NCBI GenBank assembly: GCA_037447605.1 | Contig: CM074805.1 | Span: 1,953,691 to 2,017,690 of the forward strand | DNA: 64,000 nt | Origin: Zygnema circumcarinatum | Lineage: Eukaryota > Streptophyta > Zygnematophyceae > Zygnematales > Zygnemataceae | Reading direction: 5' to 3' | Shown here: piece by piece, positions 24,201-36,808 of the stretch | Layout: every line of letters starts with the position of its first letter | Position numbering within the stretch: position 1 is the stretch's first letter | Translations under genes and position numbers: made by a program | The notes under the pieces: generated by a model | What the model was told of the DNA's origin: nothing | Databases searched by the model: none | What the model saw: only the letters and a program-made list of their open reading frames with translations

Positions 24201-27200
24201 GTCAAGGTGTGGCAGAGGGCGTCCATAACATTTCCGTCTGCCTCTGCAATGGCTGTGATTTTGGGTGCGTTACTGAATGCCAACTTGATAAGAGCTGCAA
24301 CAGCCGCTCGTTGCTCCTTTTCCACCCCACTTGCCACCATCTCCACCAATGGGAGGATTGCCTGCTGTGCTGTCTCACTTGTGCGAATAACGTCAACAAC
24401 GAAGAGTCCTTCCAGTGCTCGCGCTGCGCTGTAGCGTGCACCTCGTGTTCCGAGGCGGAGGACGGCCACGAGCTGCTCCACCGCCCCAACCGCGGACGAA
24501 TGCGTGCGAAGCTCCTCACTGTTGAACAGAATGCGTAACAGCTCCGCCGCCGCTTCCTCAATAGCTTCCTGCAAAATGTAATTCACAAGTCAGACCTCGA
24601 CTGTAGAGAAGGAGGATGGATGGATGGATGGATGGATGACTTTGTTTAGGATGGTCACCTAAAAGAACAAAATCTTGAAAAGTACATTCTGCACCAAGCT
24701 GACTCAGGAAGCTTAAAGTCGTCCTAGCCCCCTAGCCCCCTAGCCTTGACTGCAAAGTAGAAAGCATAAAAACTCTAATAACTCGTAAACTTTTCAACTG
24801 TGGCTGCATTTCGGCCTCTGACTAATTTAGTGTTCAAGCACACCATAACCATTTCTTTCAGATTACAGCTAGTGATGAATATGCAGCCCATAGGTGGACG
24901 ACGCCCCCGTGAAACGCAACGAAACCATGCTGTCTCAACAGCGGACTGCAGCCATGTGGTCGTAGTGCAGCCTCCCGCCAGTCGTTCTGCCCTTAATTTG
25001 ACTATGCTAGTGGACAACCGAGGAGAACATGACGGCTATTTCTCAAGTGGGATGACTCACCTGTGGCCCAATAGACAGATACTTGGTGAGAGCTTCGAGA
25101 GCGCCTGCCTCCGCCATGGCAAGCTTGTTTGTTTCACTTCCTTTTGCAATTTGTGTCAACAGACCCAATGCTAAAGGTGGAGCACCAGGCCGCTCAGGCA
25201 TTGGCTTCAGCAGGTCTACCAGGGGAGGAATAGCCTTTCTTGCGATAGGACCTTTCTGAATATCATCACATCGAAAGAGACGCTCCAAAGCCACCTGTTC
25301 AGGATGCACAGCCAATGCGAAATCCTCTGCAAGCGCAGTCAAGTGTGTGATATCGGACTCTGCGTTTCCTAGTAAGGCCAACAGGCCACTTGCCGCTCCG
25401 GAGTTAGCGACCGCTAGAAGTGTCCCTCGGCTTCCCGTGCTTACAAGACTCGCAAGCGCTTGTGCTGCAAAGTAACGGTCCGATGGCTCGTCTGAGCGAA
25501 GGAGATTCGCAAGGGGGGGAATTGCCCGCAGCGCTCCCGGACCACGGGTCACATCTCGGTCGCAGAAAAGAATGGCGAGAAGCAGAGCGCTCACCCACGA
25601 TCCACCACTGTCGTCGACATTCACGTCCATGGCCCGAGCATTGGGCGAGAACACAGCCAACTTTTCAGTGAGAACCTCAATTGCTCCCGCTTCGGCAACC
25701 AGCTGCTTGCTTTTGTTGTCATGACAAGCCACCACTGCCAGCAGCCACAGCGCAACACTATGCACCAGCTGAGCAGCAGACGCCTCTCCGCCATTCACAT
25801 CCCCATCATCTGGAATAGAACTTGCCAGCATGGCCACCAGGCACCGGACAAGCTTCAAAAAGGTCCCCGCCTCAGTCATGCACTCCATTGTACTCTGACG
25901 GTGCTCCTTGGCTGCGCAAATGAGCAATGCGGTCCCCCCCACCTTCACTTCTAAACTTGGTGCTCCGGTGATTCTCTCCGTCAAAGCTACGATGCAGCCT
26001 GCAGTTCCTGCTAGTAGGTCACCCAACACAACTGGCTGGTCCTTGCAAAGGCGGGAGAGAACCTCAATAGTTTTTTCCTGCATGACAGGTGTTCCAGAAG
26101 CAAGACATGCAACAAGTGGGCTAATGCTGTATGGGACTTCTGATAACACCTGCAGAGGTGGGCGACTGAAACCATGTCCTGGTTTTGCCCGAGCAAGGGC
26201 AGCCAAGGCCTCCAGAGCGGCCATGGTGGCTTCCTCTCCATTGCTCACTGCCAGCAGGGCAACGAGTGCCAGAACTGTGCTGCACTGGCGGATGCATTCC
26301 GCCAACTCTTCATCCACCGGGCGGTTGTGAAGAAGATGAGCAAGAGCCCCCGCAGCATGCTCTTTCCCTTGTGCTGTGCCTTCTCTAAGCAGTCGAGACA
26401 AGGGAAGCATCACCTCCACTGCTGGGGCAAACTGAGCTAATTCCTCATTGGCTAGGAGATTGGCGAGGGCGGTGGTTGCCACTTCTGCAACTGCTGTGGC
26501 ACTTGACTTCGCTAGCTTTACTAAGGGAAAGATGCCATCTTTTGCAGCCTGAGCAGCTGCATAATTTGCGTCTATTGAGCAGAAAATTGCAGCGAGGGCC
26601 CGTGCAGCCTGCATGGCAATCTGCTCAGAGCCCACGTCCACTAGTGTGACAAGTGGCGGAATCGCATGAATCGCGGCTCGGCTCTCTCGAAGGTCCTCTC
26701 GTGCCGCAAACAAGTTTGCAAGCACTGCAGCAGCACTCTCCTGGCTTTCTTCCCGTGTGTTTTCCAACATAGTCACCAATGTTTGTAGAGCCTCATTCGC
26801 AGCTGAACCCTCCTCTGGAACATCGGGCGCCTCTGCTAGTAGGTGGCCCAATACCCTCAGCACATGTACCTTTGATTCTGGAATATCGGCCACTAGAATT
26901 CCTGTTAGCTGCCCTATTGTGCTCGCACTGGCGTTAGAGCCACTGACGAGGCGAGTCAAAGCCCTTGCAGAGACTGTCTGTCCCCTGGTCGATCCGCTAC
27001 CAAGCAAACTCAACAGGGCAGGTGTGGCGTCCGCTGTTTCAACGCATGCTCTGATGTCTTCACTGTGGCCACACAAGTTTCCCAACACTGCCGCTGCGTC
27101 CTCACGGGCCTTCGCTGTTCCTGTCCCCAACAGTTGCACTAAGGGCGGAATACCACCAGCCGCTGTAATGGCCCACTTGCTTTCATCTTTCTCGTTGGTG

Positions 27201-28958
27201 AGGATGTACAAAAGCGTGCTTGCATACTCCTGCTGGTCCTCTGTGGAAAGCCCAAGAAGGCCTACCAGCTGCAAGACTCCTTCACGCCCTCCAAGAGCGC
27301 TCCATAGATCAGTCTCTCCTGTGCAAAGGCTTACATGGGATCGAACGAGGTCTTCTCGGCCTTCTGGTGTGGATAAAGTGATAAGCCCAACCAGCATCCG
27401 CTTCGCTTCTGAGTACTGCAAAGACTTTGCCACCAGGGGGTTTCCATAAAGACTTGCCAAACCCTCAATTACCCGTTCTTGTACCAACTCTGATGTAGAT
27501 GGAGTGAGCCTCTGCACAAGGGCAGCTTCGATGGCAGCTGCATTGACAGTGGCTATTGCTTCAGGTTTCCCGTCTAGAACCATGAGACCATACGCGAGAG
27601 CACCAATCATGTCTGCCAACTCTTGCTCGTCCATGCACTGCTCCATACCGTCTGCCAAAGAGTTAACTACTGAAGCCTTTCCCCCAGCTATGTTCGCCAA
27701 TGCCCCCATTGAGTTTTCCTGAAGCATCTGCGCATAACCAGTCTGCATCATCTCAGACGAAGGTGCCACTGTTGCGCGAATGAGAGTTGGGACCCCTCCT
27801 GCATGCGTTATTGCAATACGCACATCTAAGCTGCCAGCAGACAGAGCCCGCACTGCTCCTGCTGCCTCTGTGCGGAGGGGCACGTCCTTTCCAGGCTCGA
27901 GCAGAGCAAGCAAGGGTTTCACAGCTCCAGCCTCTGACACTCGAGTAGCATGTTGTGAAGCCAACGTTGCAGGATCTGACAAACCGACGGGGCTTCCACC
28001 CCCTGGTTGATGGGGATGCTGTGAGTGCAGCAAGAGCGGAGAAGTGAGGTAGCTTGTCAGAAGAGCTGCAGAATTCTCCTGTGCAATCCCTGTACCTATC
28101 GAGAGCAGAGTTGAAAAAATCTCCACTCCACTAGCCACTTCTGCTGTCTGCCAGAACCCTTCCACAGAATAGCAAAGGTTTCTCAAAGTGCCAGTGAGCA
28201 GCCCTACAACGTCCGGATGCAAAGCCACTTCTGGCTGAAGCTGCTCAAGCAATGCAGGAACCACACCTTCAGTGGCGAAAATCTTTGTCCCAACCTGATC
28301 CCTAGAAGGTCCTCCTTTGCTCACTGCAAACAGTGCCTCTGCCGCCAAAAGCTGCGATTCTGGAGGACCAATTTTCAGCAGGGCCAGCATAGGTGGAATG
28401 CAGCCTCCCAAAAGCACCTTCACCCGCAGCTCCTCTTCATCGCACAAAGTTCCCAATGTTGCTGCTGCGTGCGTTTTTGCTGTGAGTGTACCTGACCTTA
28501 GTAGACTCACAAGCAGGGGAATAGCTTGCGCATGGTATCCGATGGCAGCTCGGGCATCCACGCTACTTTCTGCAAGTTCACTCAATACAGCTGCAATGCG
28601 CTCCTTGTCCTCTTGCTCTTGCCCTGCCGCTCTCAACTGCTCAATAGCATCTGCCACGGCAGTCAGGACTTGATTCGACTCAGGATCCCTTCCGTCGTCC
28701 TGCATGCTCTCCATATCTGTTCCTCGTATGCTCATTCCTTGTAGAGATTCCACATCCGTGCCCCCCCCTTTGAACGAACTTCCTCCTTGTAAGCTATCTG
28801 AATCTCCCACCCCTCCACGGAAACTCATGCCATGGAGGCTACTCCAGTCACTGCACACCACAACACAAAACAATCAGTCAACCGCCTCCTGCTCCCCTTT
28901 CTTCCCGCCCAAGCCCACATGTCAGCTCTACCCAACCCGCGGGCCCTCCTCACCTCAT
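21256..28958 (-). CDS. CSI1: CELLULOSE SYNTHASE INTERACTIVE 1-type protein (ARM repeats plus C2 domain)
   Basis: Links plasma-membrane cellulose synthase complexes to cortical microtubules. Five exons on the minus strand: 28958-28954, 28850-25061, 24568-22151, 21619-21503 and 21399-21256. Phases close and the product is 2157 residues, against about 2150 in Arabidopsis. Armadillo repeats fill nearly all of it; co-linear landmarks include AIPLLVSLLRSGTL, VKVLLGGCIPP, NEKDESKWAITAAGGIPPLV, NLCGHSEDIRACVE, VLSRLCKDQPVVLGDLL, DRYFAAQALASLV, GSRGTLLAVANSGAA, EQVALERLFR, PMPERPGAPPLALGLLTQIA and AVLRLGTRGARYSAARAL. The last two exons supply the C2 domain (SLSVTIKTGSNLK, TEPEWKQGFSWPL, VTIQIDRVVNLG, ending DIEFVWANR). 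The first coding exon is only ATGAG; the upstream in-frame extension has no ATG. Confidence 0.97.
24618..24638. repeat. GGAT microsatellite in CSI1 intron
   Basis: Five GGAT units in the intron between 24568 and 25061. The remainder of this 492-base intron has nothing else recognisable apart from CCTAGCCC triplets near 24725-24745. Confidence 0.75.
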
Positions 28959-28977
28959 CGCGGACGGCAAGCTCGTC

Positions 28978-29027
28978 CTCCCTCCGTCCCTCCCTCCCTC
29001 CCTCCCTCCCTCCCTCCCTCCCTCCCC
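28978..29027. repeat. CCCT tandem repeat upstream of CSI1 start exon
   Basis: Perfect run of TCCC units followed by mixed pyrimidines, immediately 5' of the CSI1 coding start on the minus strand, where it reads as GGGA purines and probably lies in the 5' UTR or promoter. Confidence 0.8.
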
Positions 29028-30218
29028 CTCCCCTACCCTCCTCCCGCCCAGCGCCGCGCAGCGCTGACAAGCGGAGCCGTTCAGAGGCGACCCACCGCCT
29101 CCCTCCGCGCTTTCCGCCGGAGGCGTCTCCCGCACGGGCGAGCGGCGGCCGCGGCTGCTGGACGTGACGCGCGACGTGACGTGGTGGTCCGTACGACGGC
29201 ACGCGGCGGTGCCTACCGGCGCGGGTTCGAATCTTCGCCCCTTCCCTTCCCGCCGGGTTTGAAAATCAAACCGTTCGGGGCAGGGCTCACGGCGGCGGCG
29301 GATTTTCGGATGGCGGGTCACAGGATGGCATGCATGCAGCTCATGCTGCCACGGACATTGCCATGGACACTTCTTGTATGGAAGAGTGTCTGGAAGGCGG
29401 GAATTGATTCGACAGCCATCTAGACGAAGGTCTTTGAGCTTTCACAATCCAGCAAGAAGAAGAGTTGGGGTGGGCTGGTAGGGCCAATGGCAAGGGGCCA
29501 TGAGCGGGCATCGTCGATCAAGGGGTTTCCCTTAAAAGCCGCGTTTAGCTTGATTACGAGATAAAATGTAGTTTTATGAAAGGGTTTTCATGGACATCAT
29601 GATCATGATGAAGCATCATGATGCCAATTTTCAATTGGCATCATGATGCTTATTTAATAGATGGTAGTCCGTGTAACTAAAAAGAAATCAATAAATAAAT
29701 CGTTCAAATCATTTTAACAACAACTCATTCAGGCATACTCCACTAAGTCATAGGTCCCACTTTTCAAATGCATGCTTTTGGTGGCTATATATTGTAGCCT
29801 GCAGAGGGCTACACAATGGCAGCACTTGACGCCACAGCACAGTCATGGACCATCACAATTATTGCGCAGTGGCCACAGTCAGTGAGCGAGAGACACCCTC
29901 AGCTCAGCACAGCGGATACGACGGAGTAAGATTCAAATCACCTCATTGTTTCCAAACTCGCCTAAACCAGTATGTACAGGACTCTTGGATTTTTTGTCTA
30001 ACCACAGCGACAAAACCATTAGGACATCATGCACAAACCTTAAAGTGCTGAGTCTCCTGACCCCCAGTCCAATCCTATCTTGGGAATGCCCTCATGATTG
30101 TTCAAAACCTCTTCAGCTATTTTACAAGACTTGAAAAGCTCTCCATTCTTCACGACTTACAACAACGACCATCCACCGTCGCAGTCTTTTAAAAAGACTA
30201 CTCCGCAGTTTGCGGTCC
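29028..30218. other. CSI1 upstream / intergenic region
   Basis: GC-rich to about 29335, then AT-rich. Contains an inverted pair ATCATGATG / CATCATGAT near 29598-29650 (imperfect hairpin with ATGCCAAT arms). No coding feature is supported. Confidence 0.4.
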
Positions 30219-32012
30219 TTATCCTCCATCTGAAGGACGACCAGTCGAAGGCGGAGACCTATTCCCCTCCCGAAGCGAAGCAAGAATAATTTTGATAGCC
30301 TCCTCCGCGGCTTTTGTTGCTGCAGAACAAAGACATCACAATCACAGTCAACTGCGACAGCATTAACTAGCCCCGGTATTAATCCAACCCATGCGAATGC
30401 CAGTAAAACCTGAGATGGGGGCCATTATAGGCCCCTAACCTTCCCTTTGTCATCCTCATAATCATCCTCCAGCATATGGGCCGATTTTCATCATACGTGA
30501 CTTCCTTCAGGTCCCATGCCTAAATGCCGTCTGCATGGGTCCAGCCCTTCATCGAAAGATCCCTTTCCAAAGGATCTCTTCTTTCCAAGCTAACTCCGAC
30601 CATATTACTGCTCTCTCAATAGCACGAATTCGCTACTGGCAGCTTTCAAACTACCGAAGACTTCAATCTGACTTGTCGTTTCCTTTCCATCCCTACCTTT
30701 CGCTGCCCCCTTATGCAGCATCCGGCCAATCCATTCCAGTTCAGCTTGGTGCCGGCGCATCACAGAGGCCTGGGCACAAAAAATTAAAGAGGTTAGCGAA
30801 GTGATAAAACAAGCCCACACTCGGTCAGTCAGCAGAAGGATGCAAGCTGGTGGCCACTTGCCAGTTCCTGCCGGGTGCTGTCCAACACTTTGTCAATAAT
30901 TTCCTGATGGCGGGAGAGGGCGGGGCGCACAAACTTTTTATAAAGAGCTCTGGCACCCTGTTGACACCGCACTGACCGTAAGTGAAAGCCAAACACTTCC
31001 ATGGTATACTCATCACTAACCAGATTGACTGGTTTGAAGACAATTCAAGGTTCTTCTGAAAATCGACCCGCAGACAAGGCCATAGGGTATAGAAAACGAA
31101 GCCTTTTAAGTACACATCTAGCATTCTAGGCCACGTTTCGCTTCCTTTTGACGCAAAAAACTCCATGATTAGTAATAGCTACTTTGAACTAAGGCCCATG
31201 ATAGGTGCACAGGGAGAAGCTACATTACGCGAGTACAAGGGCTGAACAAAACTCACTTGCCACATGCATCAGGGAAAGTGGTTACTCACGACATTATTGG
31301 GAATCTGCAGCCAAATTAACAAGAGGAGCTTGGCGTGCTGATAGTAGGGAAACCTGCAGCACGTCTGAGGCCATATTGAATCAAGGATCGCTCGAGGCAG
31401 CTAAAGAAGGGTGAGAGATGCCATGGGCACGAGCCTTACCAGAAGAGTATGCGATCAGTGAGACGTTCCACAATCGACAGCGAGCCGTAGACTGCGCCAT
31501 CCAATGCCTCACAACTCCATAGACATGATTTTTCAGTCTCTGTAAGATTAAGGACAGAACCAGGTAACAACATCCATTGCAAAATCTTGTGTAATAAACA
31601 GTGTCCGTGTCATTAACTTGGCAAAACTCACCCGTCCAGTAGAGGAGCCATTCCTCCTTCTCTGTCTCGTCCTCGCTTTCAATTGCCTTGAAGCTCGAGT
31701 AGACCGGCACACCCACTCCCACTACAGCACTGCAGGAATGAACCCTAAAACGTGAGAACCATATGCATGCAAACTCTGCTGCAGAAGAGGGCCATTCACA
31801 ACGTGACTCACCAAGCACATCGAAGGAGAACTCCCGAGGAGGGGGCTGGAGAAAGGAGCAGCTGGAGGCCTACCTGCTCAGTCCCAGCTGTACATTGGCA
31901 TGAGTTAAGGAACACACACAGAAAATAGCAAAGGGCCGGAAACATTGGAGAAATTCTCGGAACTTACTGCGCCCCCTGCGAGAAAAGGCGACCCTCCAGC
32001 GAAAGCCGCCAT
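30219..32012 (-). CDS. HVA22: HVA22/TB2/DP1 (REEP/Yop1) family ER membrane-shaping protein
   Basis: Reticulon-like hairpin protein of ER tubules; plant members are often induced by abscisic acid or stress. Eight exons on the minus strand give 180 residues: 32012-31968, 31887-31874, 31729-31632, 31491-31440, 31353-31290, 30957-30862, 30769-30697 and 30319-30219; phases close. Family signature: VGVPVYSSFKAIESEDE, WLLYWT, YGSLSIVERLTDRILFWF, PYYQHAKLLLLIWLQ, GARALYKKFVRPALSRHQ. The hydrophobic stretches are those of the TB2/DP1 domain. The second exon is a 14-base microexon. The intron after 30862 starts with GC (gcaagt), the normal consensus for GC-AG introns; reading through instead gives a stop 11 codons later, an alternative shorter C terminus. 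The C-terminal part (ATKAAEEAIKIILASLREG) is charged and helical. Confidence 0.9.
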
Positions 32013-32332
32013 GCTGCTGCCCTCACTCTTCCTGCGAGCCTGCCTGCCGTGGACGTGCCCCCTGGTTCGCGGAAGAGCAGGATGGCAAGCTGCTGCTTGC
32101 AGGCTCTCAGGAGGTTGCCTTGCCGGAAGTGGCTAGGGCTGACGTCACGCCGACGCTGGCTGCTGTGAAGCAAACTCGACCTCCCTCCCATGTACCGTAC
32201 AGTGGGCACCGCCACTGGCGACGCGTCACGTGTACAGTCGTGTACACGTGGCAGTTGACGATTCGCCAGCGCCAAACGCCCCCGTCCCGAAGTTTTGCAG
32301 GGGCCCTGGGCTTCAGAACTTAAAGGTCGCGA

Positions 32333-32500
32333 GGCTTGAGGAGGTTTCAGAGTTAGAAATCGTCAGTATGTCCGTCCGTAAATTTTTCCCCAGAACGAGT
32401 TGTACTCCGGTGACATTACGATCCGCCTGCAGCGGAGTACTTTCGTAACTTCCTTTTTCGTAATGCTTTTCGTAACTTTTTGCTAAGTCGGACAAGAGCC
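32333..32500. mobile_element. Degenerate TA-target MITE (GTCAGACTTA family), relic
   Basis: Shares GAACGAGT.GTACTCCG, CGGAGTACTTTCGTAAC and the terminal AAGTCGGACAAGAGCCC with the element at 37880-38041. The left end is eroded. It abuts a second family member. Confidence 0.55.
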
Positions 32501-32511
32501 CAATGACGGTA

Positions 32512-32645
32512 GGGGGTGTCAGACTTAAGAAAATTGTTTGTAAGTTTGAGACAAGAACGAGTACTCCGACGACATCGCGAATCTGGTGCAGCGGAGTACT
32601 TCCGATTTTTTCTTGTTCGTAAGATTTCGTGAAGTTGACACCCCC
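32512..32645. mobile_element. TA-target MITE, GGGGGTGTCAGACTTA family, copy 2
   Basis: Starts GGGGGTGTCAGACTTAAG and ends TTGACACCCCC, with TA on each side (32510-32511, 32646-32647). 134 bases. The core GAGTACTCCG...CGGAGTACTTCCG is itself inverted. Related to the intact copy at 37369. Confidence 0.8.
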
Positions 32646-32724
32646 TATTTGCTCGAGCGAGGCAGGTCTAAGGACTGGATTTGCATATGCGATGCAATCA
32701 AGCAAGGCCAAGCCATGTCGGTCT

Positions 32725-33000
<276 letters not shown>

Positions 33001-33351
33001 AAGAAAGCACCTGGTGCTCCATGGAAGCTATTGAGGGCCCTGCCACCCTTGGGCATTTGGTGCTGCTGCGACTCGTCCTATAGGGACGCGGAGGTACCAA
33101 CCCACGCGTGCAAAACATGAAGGGGCACATGTGGCAGCAGGACTTGATGGCTAATAAGCACCCCTTGGATTAGCTCTGAACTGCCATGAAATCATGCGAT
33201 AATAGTTTAACATGTAACACGTGTACAATGAGATTGTGAGACGACCGCACAGTAACAGTAAAGCGTAGCTTTGAAATGTACAAAGGTAACAACAACGTGG
33301 TTTTTTTCTAGTTTAGTCTATACCCTAAAACTTGGCCAAAAGTGCATGGAT

Positions 33352-36300
33352 TTACAATTCGTTCAAGCCGGCCTCCAGTTCTTCGACGTCAGGATCAAAA
33401 TTTCTCTCTTGCCCGTTTATTCCATCTCCCACATCAGCGTGCGTCGGCTCGCCACATGTTGGACAGGGCAGAGAAGAGTCAGAGTCAGATGAAGAGGTTG
33501 GCGTTCCAACTGCTGGACTTTCCGCATCCTGCAGATCTGACCTCCAATCTTCAGCCCTTGACTCGGCTTCAGAGTGCTGTCCCTGCGAGTCTTTCGAGGA
33601 AGGCCGTCCGGCTGGAAGAGCATGACAGTAGATCATATTTATAGGAAGAGCTTCCTTTTGGAACAGACTGCAAACACATGCATGAGAAGAAACAAGTGAG
33701 AAACCATAAGTATCTTCAACACCATCGAGTTGATGTCGTCCCACCTTCAAACCCTGAAGGGATCTAATGAGTCTGACTGCAGATCCTTACGGATGATGAC
33801 AAAGTATTGTGGTGTAGAAGACGATCGTATATTGACAAGATGGCGCCTCCTTGATGACTGCAATGTAGTCGCCATCCTCTGCACAGACATACCGGACCTG
33901 CACATGCACAGCCACCTTCCAGACTAGTGAATTCTGTACCACAACATCTCATTCGCAAACTCGTTAAATCAGTCAGCTAAATCGGATTTTTCTGGGAATC
34001 CAAGGTCAAGAAGAGAAACAAAAAGGGCACCTGCGCTGTCCGATTATCGCTTGTCAAATCACAAGCAGTTCCATTTGTATATACATGTGCGTGATACCTG
34101 TTTCCCCTCTCCCATCGCTCACACTAAGGTTGGAATCCAATGTATTCAATGGAAACTCAGGTTAAGAAATGAAACTTCCAAAAAATACTTCAAACAGAAA
34201 GAGAGAAGCAAACCTAAGCTTGTTGACTGTATCAACTTCTCAAGAAATGCTTTCAAGAAAAGACGGGTACCTCTGCGCTGCTGTTTGAGAACGTGGGTCT
34301 TTTTGCAGGAAGGAGCCCCCCTCGCCCTCATGCAACTTAGCGGTTTCTTCTTCGCTGTAATGCCCCATGTAAAACTCTGCCACCATCTGGGAGAGTAGAA
34401 CAAACATGATTAATGATTGAGCTAAAAGCTGGCGGCCCTAATCTCTAACTCTAACTGCTGAACCTTAGATCCTGCTAATTTCAGGTAAAAAGGCTGGTGA
34501 AAGGCTGGTTTAGTGTACTTGTTCGTTTTCAATGTGGTACTGCCGGATGTGTCGTTTGTAGCAGAGTTCATACGTCCACCATCCCTCCACCTGAAGATCA
34601 AATTTGAAAATTGAACCGGATAAAAGAAAATAGATTGAGTAGAAGTAGATTGAAACGAATCCAAAATGGCATCACTCAAATAGTCCTCATCAACGAACAG
34701 ATGGCCAGCAATAAACATGCGATAAATAGGCCAGTCTTCCCCCATAATGCGTGCATTTTTTGCGGGAAGACGGTGAGACACAAGGAATGATTGCATACCC
34801 TGTAAAAACAAGGCAGACTCTTGAGAATATCTAGGAGATCTTCTGGACTTTTCTGCTTCTCTCTGCTTTTCTCCTCCGCAACTTTTGACGCGTTATGTCC
34901 ATCTCCGCTCTCCTCGTCCAAAGGTGGTGGAAGAACGCACATGAACTTTTCTCCAATGGAATTCGTCATGTAAACCACCTCGTGCTCTGGGTCCTACAGA
35001 GTAATTTCACGTTATGTTAGCTGCAGTTGAGCACTTTCATTGAGCTTCAGCCTCCAATTGTTGAGATTGTGGGAGCATTTTTGCAGAAAGTGCAATTCGC
35101 TACACGCAAATTCTTGCAAAAGTGAAGTTCTTTTAAGATAGAAAGTGCACTCTTTCGTAATGACTTTTTCTCACAAAAGCCCAGCAAAAAGTCCCGAACA
35201 TTGTCGTGCTTGTTTGGTACCTATAACCTCGTGGAACTCAACTACCCCATTCTTTTCGTTCTAACTGCAGTTTGGAGAACTTCAGTATACAAAAAATGTT
35301 GACATGAGGCACTAACCCTGAAATCCTACTAATCAACAAAGCGTGATCTTAAGTCTCTAAAGTAAAAGGATAAATAAAATGTGCGTTCAGATACATCCCA
35401 CTGGACCAATGCCTCTCACAAAACAACTCGCAGCACAGAAATGGATACAACACCTACCACGTCCACCTCCATAGAGGCGCTTGCTGGCACATAGTTGACG
35501 AGGTACTTGGGGTCTTGCACATTCTTGAGTGAGATAATGGGCCCTGCAAACTTGCAGGAAAGTCTGCATTGTGATTTCACGAGAAGCATTGCTCTGCATC
35601 ACGTTAACTTCAACCAAAACGTGACGTGTTTCTAAACTATAATCCAGTCTAACCGGCTTTTGCGACACTCAACCTGTTAAACCCAAATTCAACGCCGTCA
35701 CCCAACTATCAAAACCTTAACATCTATAGTTCCTAGCCCTCAAATGGCGAACGCCAAATCAACCCTACCACTACCAATAGCCGCAACTAACTTCTAGCTT
35801 TAAGCTGGACCCAAAAATGCTCACCAAACTCTAGCCGAACATAACCAGAAGGTAGGACCCTAGTTCTACGTCTAAATTCTAATTTTGATTCTTGTTGCTA
35901 GCACTAGCCCTGATCTTAGCTCTAACTCTTAACCCGAAGCCTAGCCCTAGTCCTAACCCTAGCCCTAACCCTAACCCTAACGCTGAGACTGAGGCTAGCA
36001 ATAGCACTAGCCCTAGCTCTAGCCTTAAACCTAAACCAAACCCCAAAACCGAACCGACCCTATCCTATCCCGAACCCTAACCCTAATCCAAACCCTAACC
36101 CTAACCCTAACCCACCTTAACTCTAACTCTTATCCTAAATCTAGACTTCACTAAACCTAACCTAACCCCAACCTTAACGTAAATAACTCTATCCTGACCA
36201 TAACATTTACCACAGCCCTGACCCTACCTAAACCATGAGCCAATAATTTCTCGACATCTGGGCCTGACCCAGCCCATAATTAACCGTCTAAAGTAGCTAC

Positions 36301-36538
36301 ATCTGATCCATCGGATCATTCAAACAAACCACAAGCTGGCGATGAAGAAGCTATATCCTAGCCCACGGAAGCCCTGCCCATGCACATGCATGAAAGAAAC
36401 GGGGATTGCAGGAGCCGGCCTGCACCCACCTGTTTTGGAAGAGAAAATGCTCTCCGCCCGCGCGCGATAGGCGAGCAGCAGCAGCGTGCACAGCACGGCT
36501 GAGGGGCGGAACATGCAGGACGACGCCATGCCGTCCAT
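33352..36538 (-). CDS. OS9: Protein OS-9 homologue, ERAD lectin with MRH domain
   Basis: ER-lumen lectin that delivers misfolded, trimmed N-glycoproteins to the HRD1-SEL1L ubiquitin ligase. Eight exons on the minus strand give 361 residues: 36538-36430, 35543-35458, 34993-34799, 34590-34519, 34386-34271, 34097-34031, 33915-33791 and 33667-33352; phases close. The N terminus (MFRPSAVLCTLLLLAYRARA) is a signal peptide. Domain landmarks: ISLKNVQDPKYLVNYVP, EKFMCVLPPP, SPEDLLDILKSLPCFYR, then the MRH domain with VEGWWTYELCYKRHIRQYH, YHAHVYTNGTACDLT, VRYVCAEDGDYIAVIKEAPS and TILCHHPLF. An acidic Ser-rich tail of about 90 residues with a CPTCG pair follows; Arabidopsis OS9 is shorter. Intron 1 holds the degenerate telomere-type array. 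Confidence 0.95.
35690..36240. repeat. Degenerate CCCTAA-type array inside OS9 intron 1
   Basis: About 550 bases of CCTAA/CTAACC-related hexamers. Perfect CCCTAA runs lie near 35955-35985 and 36078-36115, and elsewhere units are mutated to CTAGCC, CTAACT and ACCAAA. Looks like an old interstitial telomeric repeat. Confidence 0.8.
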
Positions 36539-36730
36539 GGGGATCAAACGCTCCTTTCCTCCTTTTCCAAAACAAAAACAAACATCGACTTCATTGAAAT
36601 GATGAGTTGATCAAAACCAAAAAGCTTCAGGACAGGGACGATCAGTTCCTTGGGATTCCTAAATGAAGGAACTAGTGTGTTATAAATTTTTAAAGTAGAT
36701 TATATGTAACTAGAAAAAATAATAACATCT

Positions 36731-36802
36731 GCGCCAGTAGTCCAACGGTCAGGATAGATGCCTTCCAAGCATCAGATCCGGGTTCGACTCCCGGCCGGCG
36801 CA
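36731..36802 (+). tRNA. trnG-UCC: tRNA-Gly (anticodon UCC)
   Basis: 72-base cloverleaf: acceptor GCGCCAG pairs with CCGGCGC with one A-C mismatch at the sixth pair; D arm GTCC/GGAT; anticodon stem GATGC/GCATC with loop CTTCCAA (anticodon TCC in DNA); T arm CCGGG-TTCGACT-CCCGG; discriminator A. No intron. The body matches plant nuclear tRNA-Gly(UCC) closely. Confidence 0.95.
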
Positions 36803-36803
36803 C

Positions 36804-36808
36804 TTTTT
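36804..36808 (+). terminator. RNA polymerase III terminator of tRNA-Gly
   Basis: A TTTTT run two bases after the mature 3' end, as expected for Pol III termination. Confidence 0.85.

Noticed and set aside
28950-29321. N-terminal extension of CSI1 upstream of ATGAG
   Set aside because: The frame is open but contains no ATG before 28958 and is made of GGREGG repeats from the CCCT tract.
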